Assembly: GCF_007828035.1 (NCBI RefSeq)
Contig: NZ_VITV01000002.1
Coordinates: 62,001 to 126,000 of the forward strand
From: Nitrospirillum amazonense
Lineage (GTDB): Bacteria > Pseudomonadota > Alphaproteobacteria > Azospirillales > Azospirillaceae
Direction: 5' to 3'
DNA length: 64,000 nucleotides
Part shown: positions 52,083 to 60,608 of the stretch, in pieces
Layout of the letters: each line of letters opens with the position of its first letter
How positions within the stretch are numbered: the first letter of the stretch is position 1
Program-made: the position numbers and the translations under genes
The notes under the pieces: generated by a model
What the model was told of the DNA's origin: nothing
Seen by the model: the letters and a program-made list of their open reading frames with translations, nothing else
Databases searched by the model: none

Positions 52083-53165
52083 ATGAAAAAGAAGCTGGTG
52101 CCGCTGCTGGCGGGATTGGTGGTGGCGGTGGCCGGTGCCGCCTGGGCGCAGAGCAAGACGGTCCACGTCTATAACTGGACCGACTACATCGGCGAGACCA
52201 CGCTGGCCGATTTCACCAAGGCTACCGGCATCCAGACCAAGTACGACGTCTACACCGACCTGGAAACCCTGGAAGCCAAGCTGCTGACGGGTAATTCCGG
52301 CTACGACGTCATCGTCCCCACGGCTCAGCCCACCCTGCGCAAGTTCATCCAGGCGCAAGCGGTGCAGAAGCTGGACAAGTCCAAGATCCCCAACCTGAAG
52401 AACCTGGACCCCGTCCTGATGGCCCGCCTGGCGGAGGTGGATCCGGGCAACGAATACGCCGCCATCTACCAGTGGGGCACCGTCGGCATCGGCTACAACC
52501 CGGACAAGGTGAAGGCGGCGCTGGGCACCGCCACCATCGACAGCTGGAAGCAGGTGTTCGATCCGGAAAGCGCCAAGAAGCTGGCCAGCTGCGGCATCGT
52601 CGTGCTGGACAGCCCGGCTGACATCCTACCCTCCGTCCTCAACTATCTGGGCTTGCCGCCCAGCAGCGAGAAGTCGGACGACGTGAAGAAGGCGGGCGAG
52701 CTGATGTCCAGCATCCGCCCCTACATCAAGACCTTCGTTCCGTCCGTCATCGATCCGCTGGCCAGCGGCGACGCCTGTGTCGCCATCGGCTATTCCGGCG
52801 ACGTGCTGCAGGCGCAGGCCCGCTCCGGCGGCAAGGTCAAGATCGACTACGCCATCCCGAAGGAAGGCGCCCAGCTGTGGTTCGACACCCTGGCCATCCC
52901 GGCCGGGGCGCCGAACGTGGCCGAGGCCTACGCCTACATCAACTATATGCTGGACCCCAAGGTGATGGCCGGCATCAGCAACGCCGTCTCCTACGCCAAC
53001 GCCGTGCCGGCCTCACTGCCCCTGCTGAAGCCGGAGATCAAGGACAACCCGCGCATCTATCCGCCCAAGGACGTGATGGACAAGCTGTTCACCATCAAGC
53101 AGTTGGCCCAGCGGGCGGAGCAGGAGCGCAACCGCACCTGGACCCGCATCAAGACCGGCCGTTAG
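52083..53165 (+). CDS. potF: Putrescine/spermidine ABC transporter, periplasmic binding protein
   Basis: 360 residues with a Sec signal peptide (MKKKLVPLLAGLVVAVAGAA, cleavage after AWA). The mature start KTVHVYNWTDYIGETTLADF is diagnostic of the PotD/PotF family. The ligand pocket residues seen in PotF, such as WTDYI and the SGDACVAIGYSGDV segment, are present. First gene of the potFGHI set; a terminator follows, so the other three may have their own promoter or be transcribed by read-through. The start was set at the signal peptide; the open frame runs 65 codons upstream but is not protein-like. Confidence 0.95.
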   Translation: MKKKLVPLLAGLVVAVAGAAWAQSKTVHVYNWTDYIGETTLADFTKATGIQTKYDVYTDLETLEAKLLTGNSGYDVIVPTAQPTLRKFIQAQAVQKLDKSKIPNLKNLDPVLMARLAEVDPGNEYAAIYQWGTVGIGYNPDKVKAALGTATIDSWKQVFDPESAKKLASCGIVVLDSPADILPSVLNYLGLPPSSEKSDDVKKAGELMSSIRPYIKTFVPSVIDPLASGDACVAIGYSGDVLQAQARSGGKVKIDYAIPKEGAQLWFDTLAIPAGAPNVAEAYAYINYMLDPKVMAGISNAVSYANAVPASLPLLKPEIKDNPRIYPPKDVMDKLFTIKQLAQRAEQERNRTWTRIKTGR

Positions 53166-53189
53166 GCCGCCCGGCCGGGGTCAGGGAAC

Positions 53190-53219
53190 AGGGGCGCCGC
53201 CTGCCGGGGCGCCCTTTTT
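53190..53219 (+). terminator. Terminator-like hairpin after potF
   Basis: AGGGGCGCC and GGGCGCCCT-type arms (one bulged G) with a short loop, followed directly by TTTTT, 25-55 bp after the potF stop. It would make the binding protein transcript more abundant than that of the membrane genes. Confidence 0.7.
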
Positions 53220-53447
53220 CTTGAGCCTTGGCCGCCCCTCATTCCTGGCATTTTTGCGCGAAATCGCACCTGCGAAAAAACGCGCGGCCCAGGGCCGCAG
53301 ACCCCATAGTTCCTGTGGACAGCGGGGGCGCGCCCTGGCATTCAGCAGGTTCGGAACGCTATTCCGGGCAGGCGGTTCCCTCATTCAGGAAGCGCCCATC
53401 GGACGTCCGCCATCGGGCCCACTTCCAACATCGTGATCCGCCGCCTC

Positions 53448-54656
53448 ATGTCCGACGCCCCCGACCCTCGTCCCCGGCCGGCCGCCACCGGTCCCATTGG
53501 CAAATCGCCGGCCGCCAAATCACCGGCCGTGAAGTTCGAGCCCTGGCATGATCCGGCCGCCAAGCCGTACATCCGGATCGAGAAGGTGACGAAGCGCTTC
53601 GGCGACTTCACGGCCGTGGACAATGTCAGCCTGTCGATCTACCGGGGCGAATTCTTCTCGCTGCTGGGCGGGTCGGGATCGGGCAAGACGACGCTGCTGC
53701 GCATGCTGGCGGGGTTCGAGCAGCCGACCGAGGGCCGCATCTTCATCGACGGCGTCGACATGGCGGGCATCCCGCCCTACGACCGGCCGGTCAACATGAT
53801 GTTCCAGTCCTACGCCCTGTTCCCCCACATGACGGTGGAGAACAACGTGGCCTTCGGCCTGCGCCAGGACGGCGTGCCCAAGGATGAAATCCGCACCCGC
53901 GTGGCGGAGATGCTGGAACTGGTGAAGCTCACCCCCTTTGCCAAACGCAAGCCGCACCAGCTGTCCGGCGGCCAGCGGCAGCGCGTGGCGCTGGCCCGCT
54001 CCCTGGTCAAGAAGCCCAAGCTGCTGCTGCTGGATGAGCCGCTGGGCGCCCTGGACAAGCGCCTGCGCGAGCAGACCCAGTTCGAGCTGGTGAACATCCA
54101 GGAAAAGCTGGGCGTCACCTTCGTGGTCGTGACCCACGACCAGGAGGAGGCCATGACCATGTCCACCCGCATCGCGGTCATGGACCATGGCGCCATCGCC
54201 CAGGTGGGCACGCCCACCGAGATCTACGAATACCCCAACAGCCGCTTCACGGCGGAGTTCATCGGGTCGGTGAACATGTTCGAGGGCAACATCGTGGAAT
54301 CGGAGCCCGACCACTCCCTCATCCGCTCGGTGGAGGCCGGCTGTGACCTCTATGTCACCCACACCGCCCATCTGGCGGCGGGCAGCCACTGCTGGGTCGC
54401 CATCCGGCCGGAGAAGGTCAGCATCACCAAGGAAAAGCCGGCGGAGGCCGACGGTGGCCGGAACGTGACGCGCGGCGTGGTGCGCGAGATCGCCTATCTG
54501 GGCGACATTTCCATTTACCAGATCGACCTGGCCTCCGGTAAGCGCGTGCGGGCGACGGCGCCCAACGTGACCCGGCGGACCGAGCTGCCCATCACCTGGG
54601 ACGATGAGGTCTGGCTGAGCTGGCGCCCGTTCGCCGGCGTCGTCCTGACGGACTGA
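53448..54656 (+). CDS. potG: Polyamine ABC transporter ATP-binding protein
   Basis: About 402 residues: Walker A GGSGSGKTTLLRM, Q-loop FQSYALFPHMT, signature LSGGQRQRVALARSL, Walker B LLLLDEPLGALD and the switch His in VVTHDQEEAM, followed by a C-terminal TOBE domain (about 310-400). A Pro/Ala/Lys-rich N-terminal extension of about 40 residues precedes the ABC domain, longer than in most PotA/PotG proteins. The ATG at 53448 was used; a GTG at 53433 is in frame. It begins 283 bp after potF and is followed at 16 bp by potH. Confidence 0.94.
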   Translation: MSDAPDPRPRPAATGPIGKSPAAKSPAVKFEPWHDPAAKPYIRIEKVTKRFGDFTAVDNVSLSIYRGEFFSLLGGSGSGKTTLLRMLAGFEQPTEGRIFIDGVDMAGIPPYDRPVNMMFQSYALFPHMTVENNVAFGLRQDGVPKDEIRTRVAEMLELVKLTPFAKRKPHQLSGGQRQRVALARSLVKKPKLLLLDEPLGALDKRLREQTQFELVNIQEKLGVTFVVVTHDQEEAMTMSTRIAVMDHGAIAQVGTPTEIYEYPNSRFTAEFIGSVNMFEGNIVESEPDHSLIRSVEAGCDLYVTHTAHLAAGSHCWVAIRPEKVSITKEKPAEADGGRNVTRGVVREIAYLGDISIYQIDLASGKRVRATAPNVTRRTELPITWDDEVWLSWRPFAGVVLTD

Positions 54657-54672
54657 GGGAAGGGGACCCGCC

Positions 54673-55665
54673 TTGGCCGTACCGTCGCCTTCCGCCGCAC
54701 CGCAGCCGTCCGGCATCCTGCCGCCTGTGGCGCCGCGCACCCTCAAGGACCGCGTGCTGCGCGTCACCCGACGCCTGGGCCTCACCGGCCGGGGGGGCGT
54801 GATCCTGGGCCCCTACGCCTGGCTGGTCCTGTTCTTCTTCATCCCCTTCCTGATCGTGCTCAAGATCAGCGTGGCGGAGCCGGCGGTGGGCATCCCGCCC
54901 TTCACCAAGCTGATCGAGTGGGTGGACGGCGGGCTGGACGTGCACGTCCGCTTCAGCGGTTTCCAGGCGCTGTTCGATGACGACCTGTACCTGCTGGCCT
55001 ATTTGAACTCGCTGAAGATCGCCTTCGTCTCGACGCTGTGCTGCCTTTTCATCGGCTACCCCATGGCCTACGCCATCGCCACGGCGCCGGAAAAACGGCG
55101 CGGGCCGCTGCTGATGCTGATCATCCTGCCGTTCTGGACCAGCTTCCTCATCCGCGTCTACGCGTGGATGAGCATCCTGAAGGACGAGGGGCTGCTGAAC
55201 AACCTGCTGCTCAGCCTCGGCATCATCCATGAGCCGCTGAAGATCCTGTACATGGACCTCGCGGTTTATATCGGCATCACCTATTCCTACCTGCCCTTCA
55301 TGATCCTGCCGCTGTACGCGACGCTGGAGAAGATGGACCACACGCTGCTGGAGGCGGCGGCGGACCTGGGCGCCCGGCCGTGGAAGTCCTTCCTGACCAT
55401 CACCCTGCCGCTGTCGCTGCCGGGCATCGTCGCGGGCTCGCTGCTGGTGTTCATCCCGGCGGTGGGTGAGTTCGTCATCCCCTCGCTGCTGGGCGGATCC
55501 GATACGCTGATGATCGGGCGTGAGCTGTGGAACCTGTTCTTCAACAGCCGTGACTGGCCCTCGGCTTCCGCCGTCGCCATCGCCCTGCTGGCCTTCCTGG
55601 TGGGCCCCATCATGATCTTCCAGCACTTCCAGGGCCGCGACCAGGACAAGGGGGCCGCCCGATGA
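54673..55665 (+). CDS. potH: Polyamine ABC transporter permease
   Basis: 330 residues, six membrane segments, with the binding-protein-dependent permease EAA loop in LLEAAADLGARPWKSFLTIT. The opening GPYAWLVLFFFIPFLIVLKI and the segment GELVIP-like VGEFVIPSLLGGSDTLMIGRE are typical of PotB/PotH. The start is TTG at 54673 with GAGGGAAGGGG about 10 bases upstream; the first 40 residues are a hydrophilic extension. The stop overlaps the potI start (ATGA). Confidence 0.94.
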   Translation: MAVPSPSAAPQPSGILPPVAPRTLKDRVLRVTRRLGLTGRGGVILGPYAWLVLFFFIPFLIVLKISVAEPAVGIPPFTKLIEWVDGGLDVHVRFSGFQALFDDDLYLLAYLNSLKIAFVSTLCCLFIGYPMAYAIATAPEKRRGPLLMLIILPFWTSFLIRVYAWMSILKDEGLLNNLLLSLGIIHEPLKILYMDLAVYIGITYSYLPFMILPLYATLEKMDHTLLEAAADLGARPWKSFLTITLPLSLPGIVAGSLLVFIPAVGEFVIPSLLGGSDTLMIGRELWNLFFNSRDWPSASAVAIALLAFLVGPIMIFQHFQGRDQDKGAAR

Positions 55666-56492
55666 AAAAGTCCCGCCTGCCGATGGTCTTGCTGGGCGTG
55701 GGCCTGGCCTTCCTGTACCTGCCCATCGTGCTTCTCGTGGTCTATTCCTTCAACGACAACCGCTCGCTGACCGTCTGGACCGGCGCTTCGCTGCGCTGGT
55801 ACCACGAGCTGATCGAGGACGGGCAGATGCTGGAGGCGGCGTGGCTGTCGCTGCGCATCGCCTTCGCCACCGCCTGCGGGGCCGTGGTGCTGGGCACGGT
55901 GGCCGGCCTGATGCTGGCCCGCTTCGGTGCCTTCCGCGGCCGGGCCCTGTTCGCCGGCATGATCTCCGCCCCCCTGGTCATGCCCGAGGTCATCATGGGC
56001 CTGGCGCTGCTGCTGCTGTTCGTCAGCGCGGAACAGCTGATCGGCTGGCCGGCGGGACGTGGGGTGCTGACCATCATCCTGGCGCACATCACCTTCACCA
56101 TGTCCTTCGTGGCCGTGGTCATCCAGTCGCGCCTGGTCAGCATGGACGCCTCGCTGGAGGAGGCGGCGATGGACCTGGGCGCGCGTCCGGCCAAGGTGTT
56201 CTTCGTCATCACCCTGCCCATCATCGCCCCGGCCATCGTTTCGGGCTGGCTGCTGGCCTTCACCCTGTCGCTGGACGATCTGGTCATCACCAGCTTCGTC
56301 TCCGGCCCGGGTTCCACCACCCTGCCGATGATCGTCTTCTCCTCCATCCGTCTGGGCCTGAAGCCGGAGATCAACGCGCTGGCCACCATCGTGGTGGCGG
56401 TGGTCGCCACCGGCATCGGCCTGGCGGGTTTTCTGGAGGCCCGCCGCGCCCGCATCCGCGAGCGTGAGGAAAGCCAGGCCGGCAAGGCCTGA
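55662..56492 (+). CDS. potI: Polyamine ABC transporter permease
   Basis: 276 residues, six membrane segments, EAA loop LEEAAMDLGARPAKVFFVIT. Features of PotC/PotI include FLYLPIVLLVVYSFNDNRS near the N-terminus and LSLDDLVITSFVSGPGSTTLP near the end. Its ATG overlaps the TGA of potH, giving coupled translation and a fixed ratio of the two permease halves. The C-terminal tail is short and charged. Confidence 0.95.
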   Translation: MKKSRLPMVLLGVGLAFLYLPIVLLVVYSFNDNRSLTVWTGASLRWYHELIEDGQMLEAAWLSLRIAFATACGAVVLGTVAGLMLARFGAFRGRALFAGMISAPLVMPEVIMGLALLLLFVSAEQLIGWPAGRGVLTIILAHITFTMSFVAVVIQSRLVSMDASLEEAAMDLGARPAKVFFVITLPIIAPAIVSGWLLAFTLSLDDLVITSFVSGPGSTTLPMIVFSSIRLGLKPEINALATIVVAVVATGIGLAGFLEARRARIREREESQAGKA

Positions 56493-56617
56493 CGTCTCCT
56501 CGGCGGTTCGGAAGCGGACTTGTCCAAAGCGCTGATTGCCAGGCCGTAACCCTGGCTGGATACTGTCTTTTTCGGATACATGCCGCCTGGCCCAGGCGGT
56601 GGCGGAGATGTGCGCCC

Positions 56618-57646
56618 ATGACCTACACCCCCGGTTCCCCCGCTGCGGCGGGTTTCGTCATGCCCGGTGAATGGCACCCGCACGACCGCTGCTGGATGGC
56701 CTGGCCCAACCGAGCGGAGACCTTCCCCAATGGGCTGGACGCCGCCCGCCAGGCCTATGCGGCCGTGGCCAAGGCCATCGCGCAGTTCGAGCCGGTGACC
56801 ATCGTGGCTTCGCCGGGGGAGGTGGCCGACGCCTCCATCCTGTGCTCGGGCGCGCCGGTCAGCGTCATCCCGGTGCCACTGTCCGACAGCTGGATTCGCG
56901 ACAACGGCCCCAGCTTCGTCATCGACGGCAAGGGCGGCATCGGCGGGGTGGACTGGGATTTCAACGCCTGGGGCCGCAACTACGATGATTTCGAGGCCGA
57001 CACCCAGGTGGCGGCGGAAATCCTGAAGGGCCTGGATGTTCCCCGCTTCAAGGCGCCGCTGATCATGGAGGGCGGTTCCTTCCATGTGGATGGCGAGGGC
57101 ACGCTGATCACCACCGAGGAATGCCTGCTGAACCCCAACCGCAACCCCGGCCTGACGCGGGGGGAGATCGAGGGGCATCTGCGTGATTTCCTCGGTGTGC
57201 GCCAGATCATCTGGCTGGGCCGGGGGTATGAGCAGGACGAAACCGACGGCCACATCGACGAAATCGCGTGCTTCATCCGCCCCGGCCTGGTGCTGGCCAT
57301 GACGACGGACGATCCCGACGATCCCAACTTCGACACCTTCCAGGACAATATCGAGCGGCTGTCCATGGCGACCGACGCCCAGGGACGGGAGTTGGATATC
57401 GTCACCCTGCGCACGCCGGCGCGGCAGGAACAGGCGGGCGTGCGCCTGACCCTGTCCTACACCAACTTCTACCTGGCCAACGGCGGCGTTGTCCTGCCCG
57501 CCTTCGAAGACCCGATGGATGCGGAGGCCGCCAAGCTGTTCAGCCGCCTCTACCCCGACCGCCAGATCGTGCAGGTCCCGGCGCTGGACATCGTGCGCGG
57601 CGGCGGCGGCATCCATTGCATCACCCAGCAACAGCCTCGCCCCTGA
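56618..57646 (+). CDS. aguA: Agmatine deiminase
   Basis: 342-residue enzyme of the guanidino-modifying fold that converts agmatine to N-carbamoylputrescine and ammonia. Diagnostic motifs: PGEWHPHDRCWMAWP at the start, DSWIRDNGPSFV, FNAWG, MEGGSFHVDG, DGHIDEIACF and the catalytic Cys334 in GGGIHCITQQQP. The next enzyme of the route, N-carbamoylputrescine amidase (AguB), is not in the window. It is 125 bp after potI on the same strand, with small GC hairpins in between (CGCCTGG-c-CCAGGCG), so it may have its own promoter. Confidence 0.97.
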   Translation: MTYTPGSPAAAGFVMPGEWHPHDRCWMAWPNRAETFPNGLDAARQAYAAVAKAIAQFEPVTIVASPGEVADASILCSGAPVSVIPVPLSDSWIRDNGPSFVIDGKGGIGGVDWDFNAWGRNYDDFEADTQVAAEILKGLDVPRFKAPLIMEGGSFHVDGEGTLITTEECLLNPNRNPGLTRGEIEGHLRDFLGVRQIIWLGRGYEQDETDGHIDEIACFIRPGLVLAMTTDDPDDPNFDTFQDNIERLSMATDAQGRELDIVTLRTPARQEQAGVRLTLSYTNFYLANGGVVLPAFEDPMDAEAAKLFSRLYPDRQIVQVPALDIVRGGGGIHCITQQQPRP

Positions 57647-57682
57647 GAGTGGCGCGGCTGCTGCGTGGGCAGGCGTCGTTCA

Positions 57683-58012
57683 TCAGTTCACCGTCGTCTG
57701 GGCCTGCTGCAGCGCGCCGCTCAGGTTGGTGACGCAGCGGTCGTAGATCTCGGTGCCCGCGGTCAGGCCGGCTTCGGCGCAGGCGGTTTTGCTGCGTTGC
57801 TCATGCATCTTCTTGGTCATGGACAGCGTCTCCTTCAGGCTGGCGACGCAGGCGGCGTACTGGGTGTCGGCGGGGCTGACGTGCAAGGCGTCCTGGCAGG
57901 CGCGGTCGATCGACGGGTGCACGGTGACGGTCGGCATTGCGTCGGCGGCCAGGACCGGCTGGGCGCCCAGGGCAAACAGGGTGGCGATGACGGCGGCGGA
58001 AGACTTCAACAT
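57683..58012 (-). CDS. Small secreted four-cysteine protein, paralogue A
   Basis: 109 residues; family not recognised. Signal peptide (MLKSSAAVIATLFALGAQPV, cleavage near VLA-AD). The mature part is two similar halves: CQDALHVSPADTQYAACVAS and CAEAGLTAGTEIYDRCVTNL, that is C-x15-C and C-x14-C, each followed by a helix-like stretch. The same design occurs in the genes at 59327 and 59772. Two intramolecular disulfides are likely in the periplasm or outside. AAGGAG precedes the start. No enzymatic motif was seen. Confidence 0.75.
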   Translation of the reverse strand: MLKSSAAVIATLFALGAQPVLAADAMPTVTVHPSIDRACQDALHVSPADTQYAACVASLKETLSMTKKMHEQRSKTACAEAGLTAGTEIYDRCVTNLSGALQQAQTTVN

Positions 58013-58343
58013 AGCATGATCTCCTTCAAGGGTCGGCGTGCCAAATGTCCGGCACGCTATCGGTGTATGGGTGTTTTATAAGGGTGGGAGCATCTACTGG
58101 ATTGGACAATTCAGTTGTTTATGGAACAATCACTGATGTTATTTTTATGAATATTTGTACAATCCAACCTTCTTTTTATATTTGTGCCAGTTTGGGTGCA
58201 GTTAAGGGCGCACTGCTAAGGAAACGGATGGCAGCCGCCTGATTTTGCGTTTGGATTCGGGGCGACGGTGGGTGCATCGTCCGAAAAACCGCCGGTCGCC
58301 ATCACCCCGAAGGCCGCGGTCCTTGTCAGACGGAAGCTCCACC
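58013..58343. other. 331-bp AT-rich divergent region
   Basis: The stretch 58080-58210 is strikingly AT-rich for this genome (runs such as GTTATTTTTATGAATATTTG). GGATTG and CAATCC flank part of it as an inverted repeat. It separates paralogue A from the divergent bestrophin gene and is the likely promoter region of both. A 65-codon open frame through it is not convincing. Confidence 0.6.
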
Positions 58344-59276
58344 ATGATCGTCCGGGACCGGCCCGGCCTGTTGCGGCTGTTCTTCATCCTGCGCGGCTCC
58401 ATCGTTCTGCGCATCCTGCCCCAGGTGCTGGTCATCTTCGTGTTGTCAGCGGGCGTGGTATGGGCGCGTGCCACCCATCCGGGCTGGGTGCCCGCCTTCA
58501 ATGGCGCGCCTTTCGCCTTATTGGGCATCGCCCTGTCGGTGTTCTTGGGCTTCCGCAACAACGCCTGCTACGACCGCTGGTGGGAGGCGCGCAAGGACTG
58601 GGGCCAGCTGCTCTACACCGTGCGCGACCTGGGCCGGCAGACGCTGGTGCTGGACCGGGAGGGCCAGGGCGGGAAGGAGCCCAAGGCCGCGCGCCGCCAG
58701 CTGCTGCGCCTGGCCATGGCCTTTGGCCACGCCTTGGTCTGCCACCTGCGGCCCGGCGGCGACGCCACCAAGCCGCGCCGCTTCCTGTCGGCTGGCCAGC
58801 TGGCGGGCTTCGAGGCCAGCCGCAACCGCCCGGATTTCCTGCTGCGCCAGATGGGCCAAGTCCTGGCAGAGCTGCTGGCTGGCGGCTATGTAAGCGACAT
58901 CCAGTACACGGTGCTGGAGAGCACGCTGGGCCGCATGTCGGCCGTCCTGGCGGCGTGCGAGCGCATTCGCAACACGCCGGTGCCCTTCGGCTACACCCTG
59001 TTGCTGCATCGCACGGCCTATCTATTCTGTTTCCTGCTGCCCTTCGGCTTCGCCGACGTCCTGCACTGGGGCACGCCCTTCATCACCGGGCTGGTGGCCT
59101 ACACCTTCTTCGGCCTGGACGCCCTGGGGGACGAATTGGAGGAGCCGTTCGGCACCCGGCTCAACGCCCTGCCCATCGAGGCCCTGGCTGATACCATGGA
59201 GATCAATTTGCGCGAGGCGCTGGGGGAGACGGACCTGCCATCCCTGCCGCAGCCCAAGGGCCACGTGCTGATGTGA
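58344..59276 (+). CDS. Bestrophin-family (UPF0187) membrane channel protein
   Basis: 310 residues. Motifs of the bacterial bestrophin group: MIVRDRPGLLRLFFILRGSI, the pore-lining region PFALLGIALSVFLGFRNNAC followed by YDRWWEARKDWG, and PFGFADVLHWGTPFITGLVAYTF... with the acidic stretch DALGDELEEPFG near the C-terminal gate. Four membrane segments are predicted. Homologues form pentameric ion channels; a sodium or chloride preference cannot be read here. The start was chosen at MIVRDRP, with GGAAGC upstream, rather than at an alternative codon 33 positions earlier. Confidence 0.92.
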   Translation: MIVRDRPGLLRLFFILRGSIVLRILPQVLVIFVLSAGVVWARATHPGWVPAFNGAPFALLGIALSVFLGFRNNACYDRWWEARKDWGQLLYTVRDLGRQTLVLDREGQGGKEPKAARRQLLRLAMAFGHALVCHLRPGGDATKPRRFLSAGQLAGFEASRNRPDFLLRQMGQVLAELLAGGYVSDIQYTVLESTLGRMSAVLAACERIRNTPVPFGYTLLLHRTAYLFCFLLPFGFADVLHWGTPFITGLVAYTFFGLDALGDELEEPFGTRLNALPIEALADTMEINLREALGETDLPSLPQPKGHVLM

Positions 59277-59286
59277 CCGCCGGCGG

Positions 59287-59311
59287 CCCGCGCCCTGGGA
59301 TAGGGCGCGGG
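59287..59311. terminator. Hairpin between convergent bestrophin and paralogue B genes
   Basis: Perfect 10-bp stem CCCGCGCCCT / AGGGCGCGGG with loop GGGAT, in the 50-bp gap between the two convergent genes. No T-run on either strand; probably a bidirectional barrier. Confidence 0.5.
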
Positions 59312-59326
59312 GCCGAAAGGGGGCGG

Positions 59327-59692
59327 TCAGTTCGGGGCCAGCAGCACCTGGTTCAACGCGCCGTCCAGGTTGGCGACGCAGCGTTCGAATCCGTTGGTGC
59401 CAGGCGTAAGCCCCACCTCGGCGCAAGCGTTGCCGGTGGGTGCCGGGCGATGATTCTGGGGCTGGGCGGCGGCAACGGCCTGGTTCAGGGTGGCGACGCA
59501 GGCGGCATAATTGGTGTTGTTGACGGTCAGTCCCAAGGTCGACTGGCAGGCATGCTGGACAGTGGCGGTGCCGGGGGCCGTGACGGTGACCGTCAGCGGG
59601 GCGGCCGCGAAGGCCGGGGCGGCGACACTGGCACCCAGCAGGGCGGCGACGACGCCGGTTTTAATAAGCATCGGCAAAGTCCGAGTGTTCAT
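59327..59692 (-). CDS. Small secreted four-cysteine protein, paralogue B
   Basis: 121 residues. Signal peptide with cleavage near AFA-AAP. Halves: CQSTLGLTVNNTNYAACVAT (C-x15-C) and CAEVGLTPGTNGFERCVANL (C-x14-C), the second followed by DGALNQ. The linker is rich in Ala, Gln and Pro. It shares its opening residues (MNTRTL) with paralogue C, 80 bp upstream on the same strand, and was clearly produced by tandem duplication. Role unknown; no partner gene is obvious. Confidence 0.78.
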   Translation of the reverse strand: MNTRTLPMLIKTGVVAALLGASVAAPAFAAAPLTVTVTAPGTATVQHACQSTLGLTVNNTNYAACVATLNQAVAAAQPQNHRPAPTGNACAEVGLTPGTNGFERCVANLDGALNQVLLAPN

Positions 59693-59771
59693 GGCCTTTA
59701 CTCCATGTTGAGAAGGTCGGTTTTTAAGAGCGGATTTTTAAAGGATGCCCGCTTCGAGAGCGGGCGGAGGC

Positions 59772-60131
59772 TCAGTTCGCGGACAGCTGGGCCTGGGTCA
59801 GGGCGCCGTCCAGGTTGGCGACGCAGCGGCCATAGTCGGCGCTGCCGGGGGCCAGGCCCACGTCCGCGCAGGCGGTGTTGGCGGCCGTCTGCGGCTGGGT
59901 GCTGGCGGCGTGTATCCCAGCGGCGCGCGCCTGGGCCAGCGTGGCGACGCAGGCCGCGTAGCCACTGTCGTTGACGGTCAGGCCCAGGGTCTGTTCGCAG
60001 GTGTGCTGGATGGTGGTGGCCTCGGGGGCGGCGACCGGGGCGGCAAATGCCGGGGCGGCGAGGGTGGCGGCGCCCGTCAAGGCGGCGGCGACGGTGATCC
60101 TGATCGACGCAGACAGAGTCCGGGTGTTCAT
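59772..60131 (-). CDS. Small secreted four-cysteine protein, paralogue C
   Basis: 119 residues, closest to paralogue B (both start MNTRTL and share CVATL and CVANLDGAL). Halves: CEQTLGLTVNDSGYAACVAT and CADVGLAPGSADYGRCVANL. Signal peptide cleavage near AFA-APV. AAAGGAG lies 9 bases before the start. The upstream strand carries two A-runs (the T-runs at 60235-60258 on the plus strand), which could act as a promoter UP element. A small hairpin GCCCGCT / AGCGGGC at 59747-59765 follows the stop. Confidence 0.78.
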   Translation of the reverse strand: MNTRTLSASIRITVAAALTGAATLAAPAFAAPVAAPEATTIQHTCEQTLGLTVNDSGYAACVATLAQARAAGIHAASTQPQTAANTACADVGLAPGSADYGRCVANLDGALTQAQLSAN

Positions 60132-60269
60132 GGCCTAAGCTCCTTTAATTTGACATCGCGTTGAGGGGTTTTGTTTTTCCCGCGCTGGGAATGCCAATAA
60201 GACGCCGGCCAGATCGCTTTATTCCCGGGCACGAAAATTTTTTTGAATTTTTTTTGAGAGGCGGAAAAC

Positions 60270-60608
60270 TCAGCCTTCCACGAAGGCGCGCAGGCGGGAA
60301 AGGGCGTCGTCCCACTGTGCCGATACGGCGTCGAGATAGCCGCGCGCCGCCGCCACCGGCTCCGGCTGGAAGGCGAAGCGGCTTTCCCGGCCCACCCGCA
60401 CGCAGGCCACCAGGCCGGCATCCTGCAGCACGTGCAGATGCTTGGTCACCGCCTGGCGGGTCAGGGTGGTGTCGGCCGACAGGGCGGCGATGGACCGCGC
60501 GTGCCCATCGCTGAGGCGGGACAGCAGGGACAGGCGGGTGGAATCGCCCAGGGCGGCGAAGACCGTGGCGGGGTTGGCGGCGGGGTTGGCCGCGACGGCC
60601 TCAGTCAT
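60270..60608 (-). CDS. ArsR-family transcriptional regulator
   Basis: 112-residue winged helix-turn-helix repressor: VFAALGDSTRLSLLSRLSDG, recognition helix in LTRQAVTKHLHVLQDAGLV, and the wing VRVGRESRFAFQ. It has no CxC metal-binding motif in the usual place, so it belongs with the non-metal ArsR group that often pairs with an SRPBCC (AHSA1) protein, as here. Its start overlaps the end of the SRPBCC gene by 8 bp; unusually the regulator is the second gene. Confidence 0.92.
   Translation of the reverse strand: MTEAVAANPAANPATVFAALGDSTRLSLLSRLSDGHARSIAALSADTTLTRQAVTKHLHVLQDAGLVACVRVGRESRFAFQPEPVAAARGYLDAVSAQWDDALSRLRAFVEG

Noticed and set aside
58045-58242. A 65-codon frame in the AT-rich region
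   Set aside because: No ribosome-binding site, no homologous motif, and it lies in what looks like a divergent promoter region.
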